In this document: positions 1 to 5,903 of the stretch, in pieces
Layout of the letters: each line of letters begins with the position of its first letter
Numbering within the stretch: the stretch's first letter is position 1
Assembly (NCBI GenBank): GCA_943845485.1
Contig: CALTNV010000035.1
Coordinates: 1-5,903, forward strand
DNA: 5,903 nt
DNA from: an uncultured Flavobacteriales bacterium
GTDB lineage: Bacteria > Bacteroidota > Bacteroidia > Flavobacteriales > CALTNV01
Direction: 5' to 3'
Notes under the pieces: model-generated
What the model was told of the DNA's origin: nothing
The model's database searches: none
What the model saw: the letters and a program-made list of their open reading frames with translations, nothing else
Position numbers and translations under genes: made by a program

Positions 1-265
1 CTATAAGTTGTTCTAAATCATAGAATTCAACTGGTGATATTTGTGCAACGGCTCCTTGATGATTGCTATTTTTTGATAGTCTATCTAATTTTTCAACAGG
101 AACGATGCTTGTTGTAAGGTTTTCAGTTTTAATTAACTTATTAAGTTCATAAAATAGTTCGCCCCTAAGTCCTTTTTGAAGATATATTTTATTGATGGTC
201 GAACCACTTTCAATCGCTTCGATAATCGCTCTTAGTCCAAAAATACTTGTTAGTTTAGTTTCCAT
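1..265 (-). CDS. rlmB: RlmB/TrmH-family 23S rRNA (guanosine-2'-O)-methyltransferase, N-terminal part (cut by window edge)
   Basis: The frame opens at ATG 265-263 and stays open for 88 codons to the window edge, so the C-terminal catalytic part is missing. The protein begins METKLTSIFGLRAIIEAIES, and an HQG motif sits at residues 69-71, followed by AVAQISP. This is the pattern of the L30e-like substrate-binding domain found at the N terminus of RlmB/TrmH (SpoU) methyltransferases: a G-x-x-A-I-x-E-A-I start, a strand/helix repeat, then the H-Q-G turn. Family members of this type use S-adenosylmethionine to methylate a ribose 2'-OH; RlmB acts on G2251 of 23S rRNA in the cytoplasm. The SPOUT knot domain that would separate RlmB from related SpoU enzymes is outside the window, so the exact target is inferred. 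The gene follows the Sus-type operon on the same strand but is separated from it by a terminator, so it is probably transcribed on its own. Confidence 0.85.
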   Translation of the reverse strand, partial: METKLTSIFGLRAIIEAIESGSTINKIYLQKGLRGELFYELNKLIKTENLTTSIVPVEKLDRLSKNSNHQGAVAQISPVEFYDLEQLI

Positions 266-269
266 TTTG

Positions 270-277
270 CAAATGTA
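270..277 (-). promoter_or_regulatory. Candidate rlmB promoter, -7 box TACATTTG
   Basis: The minus strand reads TACATTTG, an exact match to the Bacteroidota -7 consensus TAnnTTTG, ending only four bases (CAAA) before the rlmB ATG. In this promoter class, transcription starts a few bases after the box, so the mRNA could be leaderless or have a leader of only a few bases. No good TTTG -33 box lies at the usual 19-21 bp spacing. The nearest TTTG (292-295) is only 14 bp away, which weakens the call. Confidence 0.4.
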
Positions 278-292
278 TGCTAATTATATAGC

Positions 293-327
293 AAAAAAAA
301 CCATCAACTAAAATAGTTAATGGTTTT
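293..327 (-). terminator. Rho-independent terminator of the susC-susD-lipoprotein operon
   Basis: On the minus strand a 14-bp arm (327-314) pairs with 310-297 around a 3-base loop. The stem contains one G-U pair and is followed by an unbroken run of T (300-293, overlapping the stem base). It starts 24 bp after the stop codon of the third lipoprotein gene, as expected for an operon-ending terminator. On the plus strand the same stem has a C-A mismatch and a poorer T run, so it should work mainly for minus-strand transcription. Confidence 0.85.
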
Positions 328-350
328 CTTAATCTATTATTTAAAAAATA

Positions 351-1226
351 TTATCTAGTTAAAGTCTCCTTCCAAACAAAACTTGGAACTCCAAAAAATG
401 GAGCAACAGGGTCTTTACCGCCATAATATAATAAAAATTCAATTTCGAATTTATCAGGGCAAGGAAAGTATTTACCTGATCCTTCTACATAATAGTCATA
501 ATTAGTTCCTTTATACACAGTAGTTGCTGTATATTGATAAGGGATTGTTACATCTCCAGTAATTGGATCAATTTCTAATTTCACTTGTCCTTCAGCAACT
601 ACAGGTTCTCCCCAGTAATCAGGATTTGAAAGCCATGCATAACCTAAACCAGTAGTTAAAAAGTCTGTTCCATCAAATGTAGATGTAAAAGAAACATTTA
701 AAGGTCCACCTACAGAAGCATACCAATTATCAGTACCAGAGTATTTACCTTGCATATCTGAAAGCACAATTGGACAGTCATTGTCAATTACAGTAACTGT
801 ATAAGCACTATTTTTTAAGTTTTGACCAGCAATTCCAACAGGCTTATCACCTTCTGTAGACAATACAATTGTAAAATCTAAATTACCATCAACAATAATA
901 TTGTCAATTGTTTCAACAGTTATATCTGCTGAAACTTCACCAGCAGGTATTGTTAAATTTCCGTCTGCAGGAGTAATTGATACCCTATTTGCATCTACAC
1001 CTTCTAAAGTGAATTTAACGTTAATTCCGTTAGTATTTGAATCTGCATTACCTCCGTATAGTACACTTATATTTAAAGGTGTTGAATCTTCTTCAGGTAT
1101 AGATGAACTTACACTAGCAAATTGAACAAAACCCTCACCTAAATCTAGCTGAACATTTTCTTGTTCTTCACAAGAAGTGAATATTAACACTGTCGCAAGT
1201 GCAAATAATTTTATAAATTTTTTCAT
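351..1226 (-). CDS. Calx-beta-like surface lipoprotein of a SusCD operon (possible SusE/F-like accessory binder)
   Basis: This is a 291-residue lipoprotein. A lysine-rich start and hydrophobic stretch (residues 4-16) lead to FTSC with Cys19 as the probable lipidated residue. EEQE follows, an acidic stretch of the sort that sends Bacteroidota lipoproteins to the cell surface. Residues about 30-150 look like a Calx-beta-like beta-sandwich: an IPEED segment near 43-47, LTIPAG at 91-96, alternating beta strands, and the closing TVTVIDND at 143-150. Residues 151-291 form a second part, rich in Tyr, Trp and Gly, starting with CP and MQGKYSG (158-164). I do not recognise a named family for it, though similar tails occur in other flavobacterial Sus-linked lipoproteins. 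Cys151 and Cys256 could form a disulfide. No catalytic motif is visible. The gene starts 19 bp after susD and is the last gene before a terminator. By position it may bind the substrate at the surface, as SusE/SusF do for starch; this role is inferred, not shown. Confidence 0.8.
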   Translation of the reverse strand: MKKFIKLFALATVLIFTSCEEQENVQLDLGEGFVQFASVSSSIPEEDSTPLNISVLYGGNADSNTNGINVKFTLEGVDANRVSITPADGNLTIPAGEVSADITVETIDNIIVDGNLDFTIVLSTEGDKPVGIAGQNLKNSAYTVTVIDNDCPIVLSDMQGKYSGTDNWYASVGGPLNVSFTSTFDGTDFLTTGLGYAWLSNPDYWGEPVVAEGQVKLEIDPITGDVTIPYQYTATTVYKGTNYDYYVEGSGKYFPCPDKFEIEFLLYYGGKDPVAPFFGVPSFVWKETLTR

Positions 1227-1245
1227 AATTATATTTTCTATTTAA

Positions 1246-2733
1246 TTAATAACCAGGATTCTGTTGTGTTCTTAACTCTGGATTTCCATTAAACTCCACT
1301 AAAGGAAGTGGTAATGTAAATCTGTAATCATCTGGAAGTAAAGTAGGAGTCATTCCAAATTTAGCTGCATCAATAGCGTCTCTTTCAACTCCTTGGTTAG
1401 CTCTTACTCCTAATCTTTTTATATCTTTCCATCTATGTCCTTCAAATGCAAATTCTACCCTTCTTTCATTTAAAAGAGCTGCAAAAGCTTCTTGTTTGTT
1501 ACTATAGCTTGGTAATGGAGTAGTTACACCAAATCTAATATCTCTTAATGCTTTAATATCTTGAGCCGCACCAGTAAGATCATTTCTATCAATTTTTGCT
1601 TCTACAATAATTAAATACATTTCTGATGATCTAAAAACTTTATTGTCATTTAATAAAACTTGACCAGGTTTACCTGGATATTTACCCACTTGTAAAACAT
1701 CTTCAACTTTGTAATCTACAGCATTCATATAATCTGGAGAAACAATAGAAACCGGATCTACAATTACGTCGTATCTAATGTCAGTTGGATCAATTAAATT
1801 AAATAAACTACGACCAATTTCATAATAAGGTGTATTTGCTCCAAACATGGTAACACCACCAATCCAACCAGAAGCAGCTACTGTACCAGAACTTGGTTGA
1901 TTGTCATAAATTCCATTTACATCTCTTTGTAATTTAAAGATAACTTCTGTATTGTCAGAGTCTCTGAACATTAAACGATATTGCGTTCTATTTGCCAAAG
2001 GATAAGTCGCCATTAAACTAGAAGCTAAACTTTCTGCAGTTGTGTAATCTTGCCTGTAGGCAGCCATTCTAGCACGCAATGCAGTAACAAAATCTTTTGA
2101 CACAAAAATTGGGTTGCTTTGATCTTTAATTAAAGAATTTGCTTTAGTCAAATCTTCTTTAATTAAAGTAAACAACTCACCATTGGTACTTCTTAATAAT
2201 TTATCAGCAATACTCGGTACAAAATCTACTTTTATTACAGATAAAGCATCATCGTTTGTATAATCTGTAGAAAAATAAGATAATAATTGGAAATTTGCAT
2301 ATGCTCTTAAAGCATGAGCTTGACCCAAGATATCGTTTTTCTGTGCTGCTTCTGTATCGTCAGCTGGAGTTATTAAACCTGATGCTTCAATCAATCTATT
2401 TAAAGCATTTAATCTATCATATCCATTTGTCCAAAATGTAGAAGCTGCTGATGATCCAGCATTAAGGTTAAAAATAGCTCCTGTTGTTTTACCTTGACCT
2501 CCATTATCTGTTCCTTCAGCTGTTTCATCAGTGTAATTAACAGCCATTGCAACTTCTCTGGTTAAATCAAAAAATCCATAGGCTCCATATAAGCCAGCTT
2601 CCAATTCTGATACATTGGTATAAGCTACATCTTCAGTAACTCTTCCAACTTGTTCTATATCTATTGCGTTTTCACAATTATAAAAGACTGCAAAAATAGC
2701 AACAAATACTAATTTATATATATTATTCTTCAT
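1246..2733 (-). CDS. SusD/RagB-family outer-membrane nutrient-binding lipoprotein
   Basis: This 495-residue protein is of normal SusD length. A hydrophobic leader (about 6-18) ends in FYNC, making Cys20 the likely lipidated residue; Asn just before the cysteine is unusual for a lipobox. Residues about 20-220 match the N-terminal helical SusD-like region, with LEAGLYGAYGFF (44-55), the YDRLNALNRLIE helix (105-116) and the HALRAYANFQLLSYF helix (140-154). Residues about 260-495 match the SusD/RagB C-terminal domain: EMYLIIVEAK (371-380), LRDIRFG (396-402), LNERRVEFAFEGHRWKDIKR (421-440) and the terminal QNPGY. SusD proteins sit on the cell surface as a hinged lid over the SusC barrel and bind the substrate. 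The gene begins 13 bp after the susC stop, so the two are surely co-transcribed. No Shine-Dalgarno sequence is present, only A-rich spacer, as is usual in this phylum. Family assignment is firm. The ligand (glycan, peptide or other) cannot be read from the sequence. Confidence 0.96.
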   Translation of the reverse strand: MKNNIYKLVFVAIFAVFYNCENAIDIEQVGRVTEDVAYTNVSELEAGLYGAYGFFDLTREVAMAVNYTDETAEGTDNGGQGKTTGAIFNLNAGSSAASTFWTNGYDRLNALNRLIEASGLITPADDTEAAQKNDILGQAHALRAYANFQLLSYFSTDYTNDDALSVIKVDFVPSIADKLLRSTNGELFTLIKEDLTKANSLIKDQSNPIFVSKDFVTALRARMAAYRQDYTTAESLASSLMATYPLANRTQYRLMFRDSDNTEVIFKLQRDVNGIYDNQPSSGTVAASGWIGGVTMFGANTPYYEIGRSLFNLIDPTDIRYDVIVDPVSIVSPDYMNAVDYKVEDVLQVGKYPGKPGQVLLNDNKVFRSSEMYLIIVEAKIDRNDLTGAAQDIKALRDIRFGVTTPLPSYSNKQEAFAALLNERRVEFAFEGHRWKDIKRLGVRANQGVERDAIDAAKFGMTPTLLPDDYRFTLPLPLVEFNGNPELRTQQNPGY

Positions 2734-2746
2734 TTTTATTTGTTTT

Positions 2747-5700
2747 TTAAAATCCTATTTCTAATCCTAATGAGTAAGTTACTGGAGTTGGATATTCTCT
2801 ACCAGTTAATCTTGATGCAGCGTCAAAACCTCTAAATTTGGTAAATGTTAATAAGTTTTCACCGTTTGCAAATATTCTCAATTTCTTAAACCCAACCTTT
2901 TTTAAAACATCTTCAGAAAATGAATATCCTATTGTTGCAAATCTTAATCTAAGAAAATCTTTATCTGCTAAAAATCTATTAGAATCAAAGTTACCAACAT
3001 TGCTTCCAGACTGTATACTAGGTACATCTGTAACTCTGTTTGTAGGAGTCCATGCTCTTAATAAATCAGAAGACAAATTAAATTGGCTAATAGATGTAGG
3101 ATCCATAAAGTTCGCATAATCAAAGTCTAATTGGTCAACACCTAAAACATAATTCCATTGTGTTTGAAAGAAAAAACCTTTATAATCTATGTTTAAACCA
3201 AAACTACCTTGAGCTTCTGGTGTAGTATTTAAACCACTCCAAACTCTGTCTTTATCAACGTCAGGTGTTTCTGTAATGTTTCCATCTTTATCATAAAATA
3301 ATTCATTACCGTTTGCTGGGTTAACTCCTGCATATCTAACGTCAAATCTTTCATATATAGGTCCACCATTTCTACCAATACTTATAATTTGAACTTCACC
3401 AGTTACCTCGTCTACGTCAGCAGGTAAGTCTCCTAAGTAGTTTTTATTAAAGTTTCCTACAGCATTAGCTGTTATCTTTAAATCATTATTTCTTATAATG
3501 TCATAAGAAACCTCTAAATCTAAACCATTGTTATATAAACTACCAGTATTTGCATTGATAGAGGTAACACTAGTAATTGCTGAAACAGGTAAGCTTTGGA
3601 AAAGATCACTTGTCTTTTTTCTATAATAATCTACAGATCCTCTTAATCTACTATTCCAAACACCAAAATCTATACCAATATTACCTTGTTGTACTGTTTC
3701 CCATTTCAATGTGTCATTACCTAACTGGCTTAAACCAATAGTTTGTTCACCATTATAACCAACTCCTGTTGCATAAAAATCAAATGCTAAATCAGGAGAA
3801 GTGTAATATGTACCACCGTTAATTCTTTGATTACCTGAAGTACCATAAGAACCTCTTAATTTTAAATTATTAACATCAGATCCTTCCATAAAGTCTAGTT
3901 GATCTAAATTAACCCTAGCAGATACAGACCAAAATGTACCCCATCTATTTGTTGTTGAGAATCTATAAGAAGCATCGCGTCTTAAAGTTGCACTTAAACC
4001 GAATGTAGAATCATAGTCATAGTCTAAAGTACCAAAATAAGACAATAAACCAGCATCTATTCTATTTGCAAATACAGTATCTACAAATAAATCATTATTC
4101 GCATTATCACCAATAAATCCAGCACCATCACCAGGGAAGAAAGTTTTTGGGTTTAAACCATTAGAATTAAAACCAAAGTCTCTTAAAAAAGCTTTAAAAT
4201 ATTCACTATAAAGTCCAGCACTAATAGTATGCTTATCTAACTCTGTATTATAGTTTAAAGATGCAGTTGTATTAAATGCAGCTCTTCTTCTAGAGTTTTG
4301 ACTAGAAATACCAGGGTTTTCAGGGTTAAAATATTGTGCATTAAAACTTTCTGGATCTCGAGTAGATATTAATGAAGTAGCTTGATAATCTACACCAGTA
4401 ATAAGTGATGCAGTTAAATTATCTGTTAAATTATAACTCGCATTTACAGAAGCAATAATCTTAACTTCTTCCGTTAAAGATAAGTCATTAAATAATTTAT
4501 CTTGAATAAAGTATGGGCTGTAACCAAATATTAAATTATCAACTAACTCTTGAGTGGTTGGTTTTTCTTCTGGTAATAGGTAAGGTAATGCCCCATTAGC
4601 ACCAAAAAAAGGATTTTGATTAATACCACTTGAACCTACACTTGTAGGTGTGTTATTGGTAGAATAGTTTAAAGAAACAGATGTTCCATATTTAAATTTA
4701 TCTGAACCACCATTTATATTGTTTCTTAAGTTAAATCTTTTTAAATCACTAACTTTCAAAACACCCTCTTGTTCAAAATATCCTATAGAAGTAAATTGAT
4801 TTGAATTTTCGCCACCACTCGTTAGTGTTAAGGTATGGTTTTTAGTAATACCAGTTCTTAAAAACTCACGACCCCAATCACCAGTTGGTAATGCTGCAAT
4901 TTGTGCATCAGTCAAAGGTACTCCATTTGCAGGATATGAAATACCAACTTTTGCTCCAGAACCTAAACCTGCACCTTTTTGTCTTTCTAGAGTTGCATAT
5001 TGTTGTGAATTCATCAGATTGTATTTGTCATCTGGGAATTGTGAAAAACTTATAATGCTGTTAAAATTAACTGTCAACGGAGTGTTTTTACTTCCCGTTT
5101 TAGTTTTAATAACAATTACACCGTTTGCACCTCTACTTCCATAAATTGCAGTTGCACCTGCATCTTTAAGAACTGTTATAGAAGCAATTTCATTTTGGTT
5201 AATACTTTTAAAGTTATCCTCATCAACAGGAGTGCCATCTAAAATAAATAAAGGTTCAGTATTACCATTGATTGAATTTACACCTCTTAATTGAACCAAT
5301 GCATTTGCACCAGGTTGCCCTGTGTTAAGCGAGATATCTAAACCAGGAACTTGACCTGCTAGTGTTTGAACTAAGTTCCCGTTAGGTCTACCTTCTATTG
5401 TAGCAGCACTAAGTTGTGTTGATGAAGTTGCTTGTCTCTTTTTAGAAACAGTTTTATAACCAGTTATAATAACTTCTTCTAAAACGTTATCATCTGCAAC
5501 TAATGTTACATTAAATGTATTAGATGAACCAACTTTTTTCTCAACAAATTTGTACCCTAAGTATCTAAATACAAGTACATCTCCTGTCTTTGATTTAATG
5601 GAATACTTACCATCAAAATCTGTTTCAGTACCTTTACTAGTACCTTTAATAATAACACTTACACCAGGTAATGCTCCCGACTGGTCGGAAACCATACCTG

Positions 5701-5782
5701 TGACAGTTTTTTCTTGTGCAAATGAGAGTTGCACAATTAACGCTAATAGTAGCGTTAAAAATCCATTAAACTTTGTTTTCAT
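2747..5782 (-). CDS. SusC/RagA-family TonB-linked outer-membrane transporter
   Basis: This 1011-residue protein is full length for the family. A signal peptide (1-23) ends in LSFAQ. Residues about 26-96 are the carboxypeptidase-regulatory-like beta-sandwich typical of SusC proteins, with GMVSDQSGALPGVSVIIKGT and the later TDFDGKYSI. LEEVIITGY (101-109) is the TonB-box-like stretch. The plug domain (about 115-230) carries VPGLDI, QLRGVNSING, the SusC signature FILDGTPVDEDNFKSINQNE and the end motif ATAIYGSRGANGVIVIKTK. Residues about 235-1011 form the 22-strand barrel type and finish with YSLGLEIGF, whose terminal Phe fits recognition by the BAM assembly machinery. SusC proteins import bulky nutrients across the outer membrane using TonB-ExbBD energy, with SusD as lid. 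The gene is first in a three-gene operon. The chosen ATG gives a well-formed signal peptide and lies about 25 bp after the predicted transcription start. The substrate is unknown: no degradative enzyme is nearby. Confidence 0.97.
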   Translation of the reverse strand: MKTKFNGFLTLLLALIVQLSFAQEKTVTGMVSDQSGALPGVSVIIKGTSKGTETDFDGKYSIKSKTGDVLVFRYLGYKFVEKKVGSSNTFNVTLVADDNVLEEVIITGYKTVSKKRQATSSTQLSAATIEGRPNGNLVQTLAGQVPGLDISLNTGQPGANALVQLRGVNSINGNTEPLFILDGTPVDEDNFKSINQNEIASITVLKDAGATAIYGSRGANGVIVIKTKTGSKNTPLTVNFNSIISFSQFPDDKYNLMNSQQYATLERQKGAGLGSGAKVGISYPANGVPLTDAQIAALPTGDWGREFLRTGITKNHTLTLTSGGENSNQFTSIGYFEQEGVLKVSDLKRFNLRNNINGGSDKFKYGTSVSLNYSTNNTPTSVGSSGINQNPFFGANGALPYLLPEEKPTTQELVDNLIFGYSPYFIQDKLFNDLSLTEEVKIIASVNASYNLTDNLTASLITGVDYQATSLISTRDPESFNAQYFNPENPGISSQNSRRRAAFNTTASLNYNTELDKHTISAGLYSEYFKAFLRDFGFNSNGLNPKTFFPGDGAGFIGDNANNDLFVDTVFANRIDAGLLSYFGTLDYDYDSTFGLSATLRRDASYRFSTTNRWGTFWSVSARVNLDQLDFMEGSDVNNLKLRGSYGTSGNQRINGGTYYTSPDLAFDFYATGVGYNGEQTIGLSQLGNDTLKWETVQQGNIGIDFGVWNSRLRGSVDYYRKKTSDLFQSLPVSAITSVTSINANTGSLYNNGLDLEVSYDIIRNNDLKITANAVGNFNKNYLGDLPADVDEVTGEVQIISIGRNGGPIYERFDVRYAGVNPANGNELFYDKDGNITETPDVDKDRVWSGLNTTPEAQGSFGLNIDYKGFFFQTQWNYVLGVDQLDFDYANFMDPTSISQFNLSSDLLRAWTPTNRVTDVPSIQSGSNVGNFDSNRFLADKDFLRLRFATIGYSFSEDVLKKVGFKKLRIFANGENLLTFTKFRGFDAASRLTGREYPTPVTYSLGLEIGF
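5737..5758 (-). repeat. Perfect 9-bp inverted repeat (hairpin) inside the susC signal-peptide codons
   Basis: TTAACGCTA and TAGCGTTAA are exact reverse complements separated by four bases. In the susC mRNA they would form a 9-bp hairpin with a 4-base loop, covering codons 9-16 (Leu-Thr-Leu-Leu-Leu-Ala-Leu and the first bases of Ile), roughly bases 25-46 after the A of the start codon. The stem uses ACG and GCG codons in otherwise AT-rich surroundings. It could be an mRNA structure affecting early translation, a DNA operator, or chance. Confidence 0.6.
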
Positions 5783-5809
5783 TGTATAATTATTTGAATT
5801 AATTTATCC

Positions 5810-5841
5810 CAAAAGTCTTAAATTATTCTTAATGTGACAAC
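5810..5841 (-). promoter_or_regulatory. Candidate susC operon promoter (GTTG-N20-GACTTTTG)
   Basis: On the minus strand GTTG (5841-5838) is followed, after exactly 20 bp, by GACTTTTG (5817-5810). This compares with the Bacteroidota consensus TTTG-N19-21-TAnnTTTG: three of four -33 bases and five of six fixed -7 bases match, and the spacing is right. Transcription would begin near 5805, giving a leader of about 23-25 bases before the susC ATG. No Shine-Dalgarno sequence is present in that leader. This is the best-matching candidate I found in the upstream region. Confidence 0.5.
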
Positions 5842-5861
5842 TTTTTAACATAAAAATGTCA
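5835..5861. promoter_or_regulatory. Imperfect inverted repeat overlapping the susC -33 region (possible operator)
   Basis: TGACA (5835-5839) and TGTCA (5857-5861) are reverse complements. The pairing continues inward through TTTTTA/TAAAAA, with a two-base bulge on one side. The element covers the proposed -33 box and the bases just upstream, a position where a regulator could block or aid RNA polymerase. The regulator is unknown, and an A/T-rich inner stem can arise by chance. Confidence 0.35.
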
Positions 5862-5867
5862 AAAAAG

Positions 5868-5895
5868 ATTAACAAATTATTATGTTCTTGTTAAT
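5868..5895. repeat. 8-bp inverted repeat ATTAACAA-N12-TTGTTAAT upstream of the susC promoter
   Basis: The arms 5868-5875 and 5888-5895 are exact reverse complements with centres 20 bp apart, about two helical turns. That geometry suits a dimeric DNA-binding protein. The element lies about 27 bp upstream of the proposed -33 box, a usual place for an activator site. The function is inferred only from geometry. Confidence 0.3.
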
Positions 5896-5903
5896 TATTA
5901 TGA

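Noticed and set aside
293..327. Hairpin considered as a bidirectional terminator
   Set aside because: On the plus strand the stem has a C-A mismatch and a short interrupted T run, and no plus-strand gene reads toward it.
901..1125. Plus-strand open frame of 74 codons inside the lipoprotein gene
   Set aside because: It lies wholly antisense to a well-supported gene. Its translation resembles no family I know and has no promoter-like signal.
2124..2168. Two copies of the 12-bp palindrome CTTTAATTAAAG, 33 bp apart (2124-2135 and 2157-2168)
   Set aside because: Both copies encode Leu-Ile-Lys in helical segments of the SusD protein, 11 codons apart. AT-rich codon use for the same short peptide explains the repeat without a regulatory role.
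2838..3119. Plus-strand open frame of 93 codons inside susC
   Set aside because: It is antisense to the conserved barrel end of susC, with no recognisable domain, so it is a chance frame.
5550..5789. Plus-strand open frame of 79 codons over the susC start
   Set aside because: It overlaps the signal peptide and regulatory-like domain of susC in antisense and has no family resemblance.
1..5903. CRISPR array, tRNA/rRNA genes, insertion sequences, attachment sites
   Set aside because: I saw no spaced direct repeats, transposase reading frames, terminal repeats or RNA-gene signatures. Coding sequence fills almost the whole window and the gaps are short.

Overview
The window looks like chromosomal DNA of an AT-rich member of the Bacteroidota, most likely a marine-type Flavobacteriaceae. 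The evidence is a SusC/SusD outer-membrane pair, lipoproteins with acidic residues after the lipid-bearing cysteine, start regions without Shine-Dalgarno sequences, and promoter-like TTTG / TAnnTTTG elements. All supported genes lie on the minus strand, so the biological reading order runs from high to low coordinates.

Layout in transcription order: (1) a leader of about 120 bp (5783-5903) with a candidate Bacteroidota promoter and two inverted repeats; (2) susC-type TonB-dependent transporter (2747-5782), which carries a perfect 9-bp inverted repeat within its signal-peptide codons; (3) susD-type substrate-binding lipoprotein (1246-2733), 13 bp downstream; (4) a third lipoprotein with a Calx-beta-like half and an unrecognised C-terminal half (351-1226), 19 bp downstream; (5) a strong intrinsic terminator (293-327) that closes the three-gene operon; (6) the first 88 codons of an rlmB/TrmH-family rRNA 2'-O-methyltransferase (1-265), which begins immediately after the terminator and has its own promoter-like element.

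SusC and SusD should form the lidded outer-membrane importer, with SusC as the TonB-driven barrel and SusD as the surface lid. The Calx-beta-like lipoprotein is a plausible accessory ligand binder, analogous in position to SusE/SusF. No glycoside hydrolase, peptidase, sulfatase or regulator is present, so the imported substrate cannot be assigned. The rRNA methyltransferase is a housekeeping neighbour rather than part of the uptake system.

I see no clearly new biological system. The most unusual signals are the hairpin inside the susC signal-peptide codons, the inverted repeat overlapping the proposed susC promoter, and the unrecognised domain of the third lipoprotein.
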